Source: Firmicutes bacterium UBA5420
Lineage (GTDB): Bacteria > Bacillota > Limnochordia > Darwinibacteriales > Darwinibacteriaceae
Reading direction: 5' to 3'
DNA: 9,069 bases
NCBI GenBank assembly: GCA_002409455.1
Contig: DHNI01000017.1
Location: 47,327-56,395, forward strand
Position numbers and translations under genes: made by a program. Of the stretch, positions 7,289 through 9,069 are shown in pieces. The notes beneath the pieces are model-generated. The model searched no databases. It was not told the DNA's origin and was given only the letters and a program-made list of their open reading frames with translations. Every line of letters begins with the position of its first letter. Position 1 is the first letter of the stretch.

Positions 7289-7630
7289 TTAAAATAGGAT
7301 AATCTCAAAACCCGCTGCACTAAAGACCTCTAGATCCGAATGACCTGATAGAGCAGCATCAATAGGAAGTCCCTGTGCCTCTGCTTCAGCCAACGTACCC
7401 ATTTGCGCCGCACATGCCTTACAGACAGAACGAATCAAACCGGCTTCTTTAATCTTCTTCCAAAGCTTCCCTTGGGGTGCGCTCGAAATATCTGCAATTC
7501 TCGCTGCCGAAGCACCTTCTACGATCAAAGCCACTTCATAGCCTCTTTCATGATAATTCCAGACGTTGAGTAGAGCATGTACAAAGCAAGGCATTTCTCC
7601 CTTAAAACTGACAATAGCAATCTTCTTCAT
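7289..7630 (-). CDS. DsrE/DsrF-like family protein
   Basis: This 113-residue cytoplasmic protein has the alternating strand-helix pattern of the DsrE/YchN fold. It opens with strand KKIAIVSFKG (2-11), has a second strand YEVALIVEG (31-39), and carries a VCKAC motif with Cys70 and Cys73 in the position where this family has its sulfur-handling cysteine. It ends with a strand, FEIILF. Family members take part in sulfur relay or bind small ligands, and many have no known role. The ribosome binding site GAGGTG lies 10 bases before ATG 7630. It is the first gene of a three-gene operon with the helical protein and rocB. Its promoter must lie in 7631-7740, overlapping the divergent plus-strand promoter. 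TATGAT on the minus strand (7683-7688) could be a -10 box, but no good -35 accompanies it. Confidence 0.85.
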   Translation of the reverse strand: MKKIAIVSFKGEMPCFVHALLNVWNYHERGYEVALIVEGASAARIADISSAPQGKLWKKIKEAGLIRSVCKACAAQMGTLAEAEAQGLPIDAALSGHSDLEVFSAAGFEIILF

Positions 7631-7705
7631 AGATCGAATACACCTCTCCTTTGCTTATTCTTCCTTTAAGTTCTAGATCTTCATCATATTTCCTTGGTTT
7701 AACTC

Positions 7706-7734
7706 TTGACACACAAAATCCTGGGATCTATAAT
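7706..7734 (+). promoter_or_regulatory. Perfect consensus sigma-A promoter
   Basis: TTGACA (7706-7711), a 17-base spacer and TATAAT (7729-7734) match the housekeeping consensus at all twelve positions with ideal spacing. Transcription would begin near 7741, about 58 bases before the start codon of the plus-strand gene. A promoter this strong usually needs repression, and a dyad symmetry lies right at the expected start point. Confidence 0.92.
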
Positions 7735-7737
7735 CGG

Positions 7738-7770
7738 TTCAGTACTTTAGTAAATTACTGAATTACTGAA
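7738..7770. promoter_or_regulatory. Imperfect 15-3-15 dyad over the transcription start: candidate operator or 5' hairpin
   Basis: The half-site TACTGAA occurs twice in direct orientation (7756-7762 and 7764-7770). Its inverse occurs as TTCAGTA (7738-7744) and as the variant TTTAGTA (7746-7752). Together the four make a palindrome centred on 7754 with 13 of 15 matches per arm. It covers about -3 to +30 relative to the expected start, so a bound repressor could block the consensus promoter. As RNA the arms would pair with one U-G wobble and one mismatch, so a 5' untranslated hairpin is the alternative. I do not recognise the half-site as that of a known regulator. Confidence 0.6.
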
Positions 7771-7785
7771 TCACTATTCTAGTAT

Positions 7786-7791
7786 GGAGGG
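7786..7791 (+). promoter_or_regulatory. Ribosome binding site setting the start of the plus-strand gene
   Basis: GGAGGG is followed by 7 bases and then ATG at 7799. An earlier in-frame ATG at 7784 overlaps this site and another at 7793 is only 1 base from it, so neither can be the start. Confidence 0.8.
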
Positions 7792-7798
7792 CATGCAA

Positions 7799-8278
7799 AT
7801 GAAAATCCCAACCACCTTAAAACACAAGCCGGTTATTGTGAGTGAAGATTACAGTAACGTCGATGGACGGCAAGCGTATGAATCCGATGCTAAAGGTCTA
7901 TCGCTGGGTCTGGCTCAATGGAATGAACGGGGAAAAGTGGATATCTCAGCCAAGGTCTGGCGCCATACAGGAGAACGCTGGTCTCGTCAATCAGAAGAAC
8001 TTCCCCTCCACCGCGTCCTTGATCTGGCCATCTTGATTTGCCGTTCTAAGCTCCACTTTGATGAGGCCTATCGCTTTGAGCATCTCTACGACGCCGCCAA
8101 TCCCATCCTTGATCGCATAGGCTTACAAGGCGATGCCATGACGGTCGCGGTCTGCACCGATAATGAGATGATTGACGAAGACATTCAGCTTTTTAGACAA
8201 GCACTGGCCGACGATGGTGAATTAATTGGCGAGCGCTTGCGCACCTTATCTCGGGTATTGAAAGAACTGGGTTACTAG
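7799..8278 (+). CDS. Conserved protein of unknown function (possibly DUF6530 family)
   Basis: This is a 159-residue soluble protein with no signal peptide or membrane helix. Its N-terminal half has a recognisable conserved stretch: IVSEDYSNVDGRQAYESDAK, then LSLGLAQWN and DISAKVWRHTG. The C-terminal half is helical and acidic (GLQGDAMTVAVCTDN, GELIGERLRTLSRVLKELGY). Nearly identical-looking proteins occur in other Clostridia. From memory I place it in DUF6530, but I cannot confirm that and no function is known. It is the only plus-strand gene here and is transcribed divergently from the DsrE operon. A perfect sigma-A promoter with a dyad at its start point drives it, suggesting strong but switchable expression. 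No convincing plus-strand terminator follows. Confidence 0.88.
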   Translation: MKIPTTLKHKPVIVSEDYSNVDGRQAYESDAKGLSLGLAQWNERGKVDISAKVWRHTGERWSRQSEELPLHRVLDLAILICRSKLHFDEAYRFEHLYDAANPILDRIGLQGDAMTVAVCTDNEMIDEDIQLFRQALADDGELIGERLRTLSRVLKELGY

Positions 8279-8370
8279 ATGGATCGCAAAAAAAGAACAA
8301 AAAGAGGAATACCGGCGTATGACGCCAAGCATGGGTATATTTGCTGTGCAGTCTAACCTGACACACAAGT

Positions 8371-8396
8371 CCTAAAGCTCCAATCAATGTGGGAGC
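8371..8396 (-). terminator. Weak hairpin after the HD-GYP gene
   Basis: GCTCC (8377-8381) pairs with GGAGC (8392-8396) across a 10-base loop. On the minus strand the stem is followed by TTTAGG. It lies about 30 bases beyond the HD-GYP stop codon, where a terminator is expected. The short stem and poor T tract make this tentative. A separate perfect hairpin, ATGCTT/AAGCAT (8419-8435), overlaps the stop codon itself but has no T tract. Confidence 0.3.
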
Positions 8397-8427
8397 AAAA
8401 GCTCAGGCTCGATGGGGGATGCTTTTA

Positions 8428-9069
8428 CTAAGCATGGGAGCATTCATGGGTGCCATTCATGAGGTGGCAAAATGCCTGGACAATCTCAGGATCAAATTGC
8501 TTTTTTGTTCCCCGCCTTAACTCTTCTATGGCTTCGTCGTGGGTGAGGCAGCCGCGATAGGGTCGGGCACTCACCATGGCATCATAAGCATCAGCCACGG
8601 CAACTATTCGTGCATTGAAAGGGATTTGCTGACCCCTAAGGCCATTGGGATAGCCATCGCCGTCATAGCGCTCATGATGGGCTAGCACGGTTTCAGCCAC
8701 CTCATCCATGCCCACCACAGCACTAAGAAAACGATGGCCATTCACTGGATGCTGATGGATTTCCTGCCATTCGATGGGCAAAAGGCGTCCTGGTTTATCA
8801 AGGATCGTGTTTGGAATGGAGATTTTACCGATATCATGAAGCAAGCCGATCTTTCCGAGCTGAATCCTGTGTTCAAGGCTGAGTCCTAATTGTGTTCCGA
8901 GAGCAAAACAATATCCGCTTACCCGACGTGAATGTTGCTCTTCCCGGGAGCTCTTCTGATAAAGCACTCCCATTAAGGTTCGAATTGTCATATCCTCGAT
9001 CTCAAATTCTGGTGTAGTCAGACTAGGTTGCTTCTCCATCTGAACCTTATTCACCCCCCGGGAAGCACC
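8428..9069 (-). CDS. HD-GYP domain protein, C-terminal part (5' end beyond window edge)
   Basis: HD-GYP domains hydrolyse cyclic-di-GMP to pGpG or GMP with a di- or tri-metal centre. Counting from the in-frame GTG at 9054, the signature is complete: His41, LLHDIGK with His73-Asp74, HPVNGH with His102, AHHERYDGDGYPNGLRG with His126-His127 and GYP at 134-136, AVADAYDAM with Asp155, then RPYRG and KKQFDPEIV. An active phosphodiesterase is therefore expected. The GTG at 9054 is a poor start because a run of G lies right against it. The frame stays open to the window edge, and GASRGVNKVQ just before the HD-GYP region resembles the end of a GGDEF domain (compare NAKKKGRNRYV in the 527-2977 protein). 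I therefore treat this as the C-terminus of a longer protein, possibly GGDEF-HD-GYP. A start at ATG 9039 as a stand-alone protein is the alternative. Confidence 0.9.
   Translation of the reverse strand, partial: GASRGVNKVQMEKQPSLTTPEFEIEDMTIRTLMGVLYQKSSREEQHSRRVSGYCFALGTQLGLSLEHRIQLGKIGLLHDIGKISIPNTILDKPGRLLPIEWQEIHQHPVNGHRFLSAVVGMDEVAETVLAHHERYDGDGYPNGLRGQQIPFNARIVAVADAYDAMVSARPYRGCLTHDEAIEELRRGTKKQFDPEIVQAFCHLMNGTHECSHA

Noticed and set aside
8279..8356. 25-codon frame beginning right after the TAG of the plus-strand gene
   Set aside because: The ATG directly follows the stop codon, but no ribosome binding site precedes it and the lysine/arginine-rich product is too short to judge. It may be chance.
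8419..8435. ATGCTT/AAGCAT hairpin at the HD-GYP stop codon
   Set aside because: The stem is only 6 base pairs and no T tract follows on either strand, so it is not called as a terminator.
8310..8450. Repeated short words such as AAGCATGGG and ATTCATG
   Set aside because: Copies are 7-9 bases, irregularly spaced, and partly inside the HD-GYP coding end. They do not form an array or attachment site.

Overview
The window reads as a chromosomal segment of a Gram-positive, Clostridia-like member of the Bacillota. This is inferred from strong AGGAGG-type ribosome binding sites, a perfect housekeeping sigma-A promoter, several GTG starts, and gene families common in that group (RocB-type M20 hydrolase, FHS-like MFS transporter, DsrE-like protein, many c-di-GMP enzymes). 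No phage, insertion sequence, CRISPR array, tRNA or rRNA was seen. Genes are tightly packed and all but one lie on the minus strand.

Layout, left to right. (1) Positions 1-2977: two tandem membrane-anchored sensors with related dCache domains, both on the minus strand. The first transcribed (527-2977) is a complete dCache-HAMP-GGDEF-EAL protein. The second (1-493) is a paralogue cut off by the window edge. (2) Positions 3015-5007: a leftward unit of an MFS transporter, a four-helix membrane protein and a 70-residue orphan, closed by a clear hairpin terminator. (3) Positions 5104-7630: a leftward operon of a DsrE-like protein, a conserved helical protein of unknown function and a RocB-type M20 hydrolase, followed by a hairpin. 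(4) Positions 7706-8278: the only plus-strand gene, an uncharacterised conserved protein (possibly DUF6530), driven by a consensus promoter with a large dyad symmetry over its start point. (5) Positions 8428-9069: the C-terminal part of an HD-GYP protein, on the minus strand, whose reading frame stays open to the window edge.

How the genes may work together. Cyclic-di-GMP turnover brackets the segment: a GGDEF-EAL protein and its relative on the left, and an HD-GYP phosphodiesterase on the right. The left-hand sensor keeps most residues of the amino-acid-binding dCache motif. The central operon encodes a hydrolase of the RocB (arginine catabolism) type, so amino-acid status is a possible shared theme, but this is inference. 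I found no clearly undescribed multi-gene system. The most unusual items are the promoter-dyad arrangement at 7706-7770, the diverged sensor pair, and the uncharacterised DsrE/helical/RocB operon.
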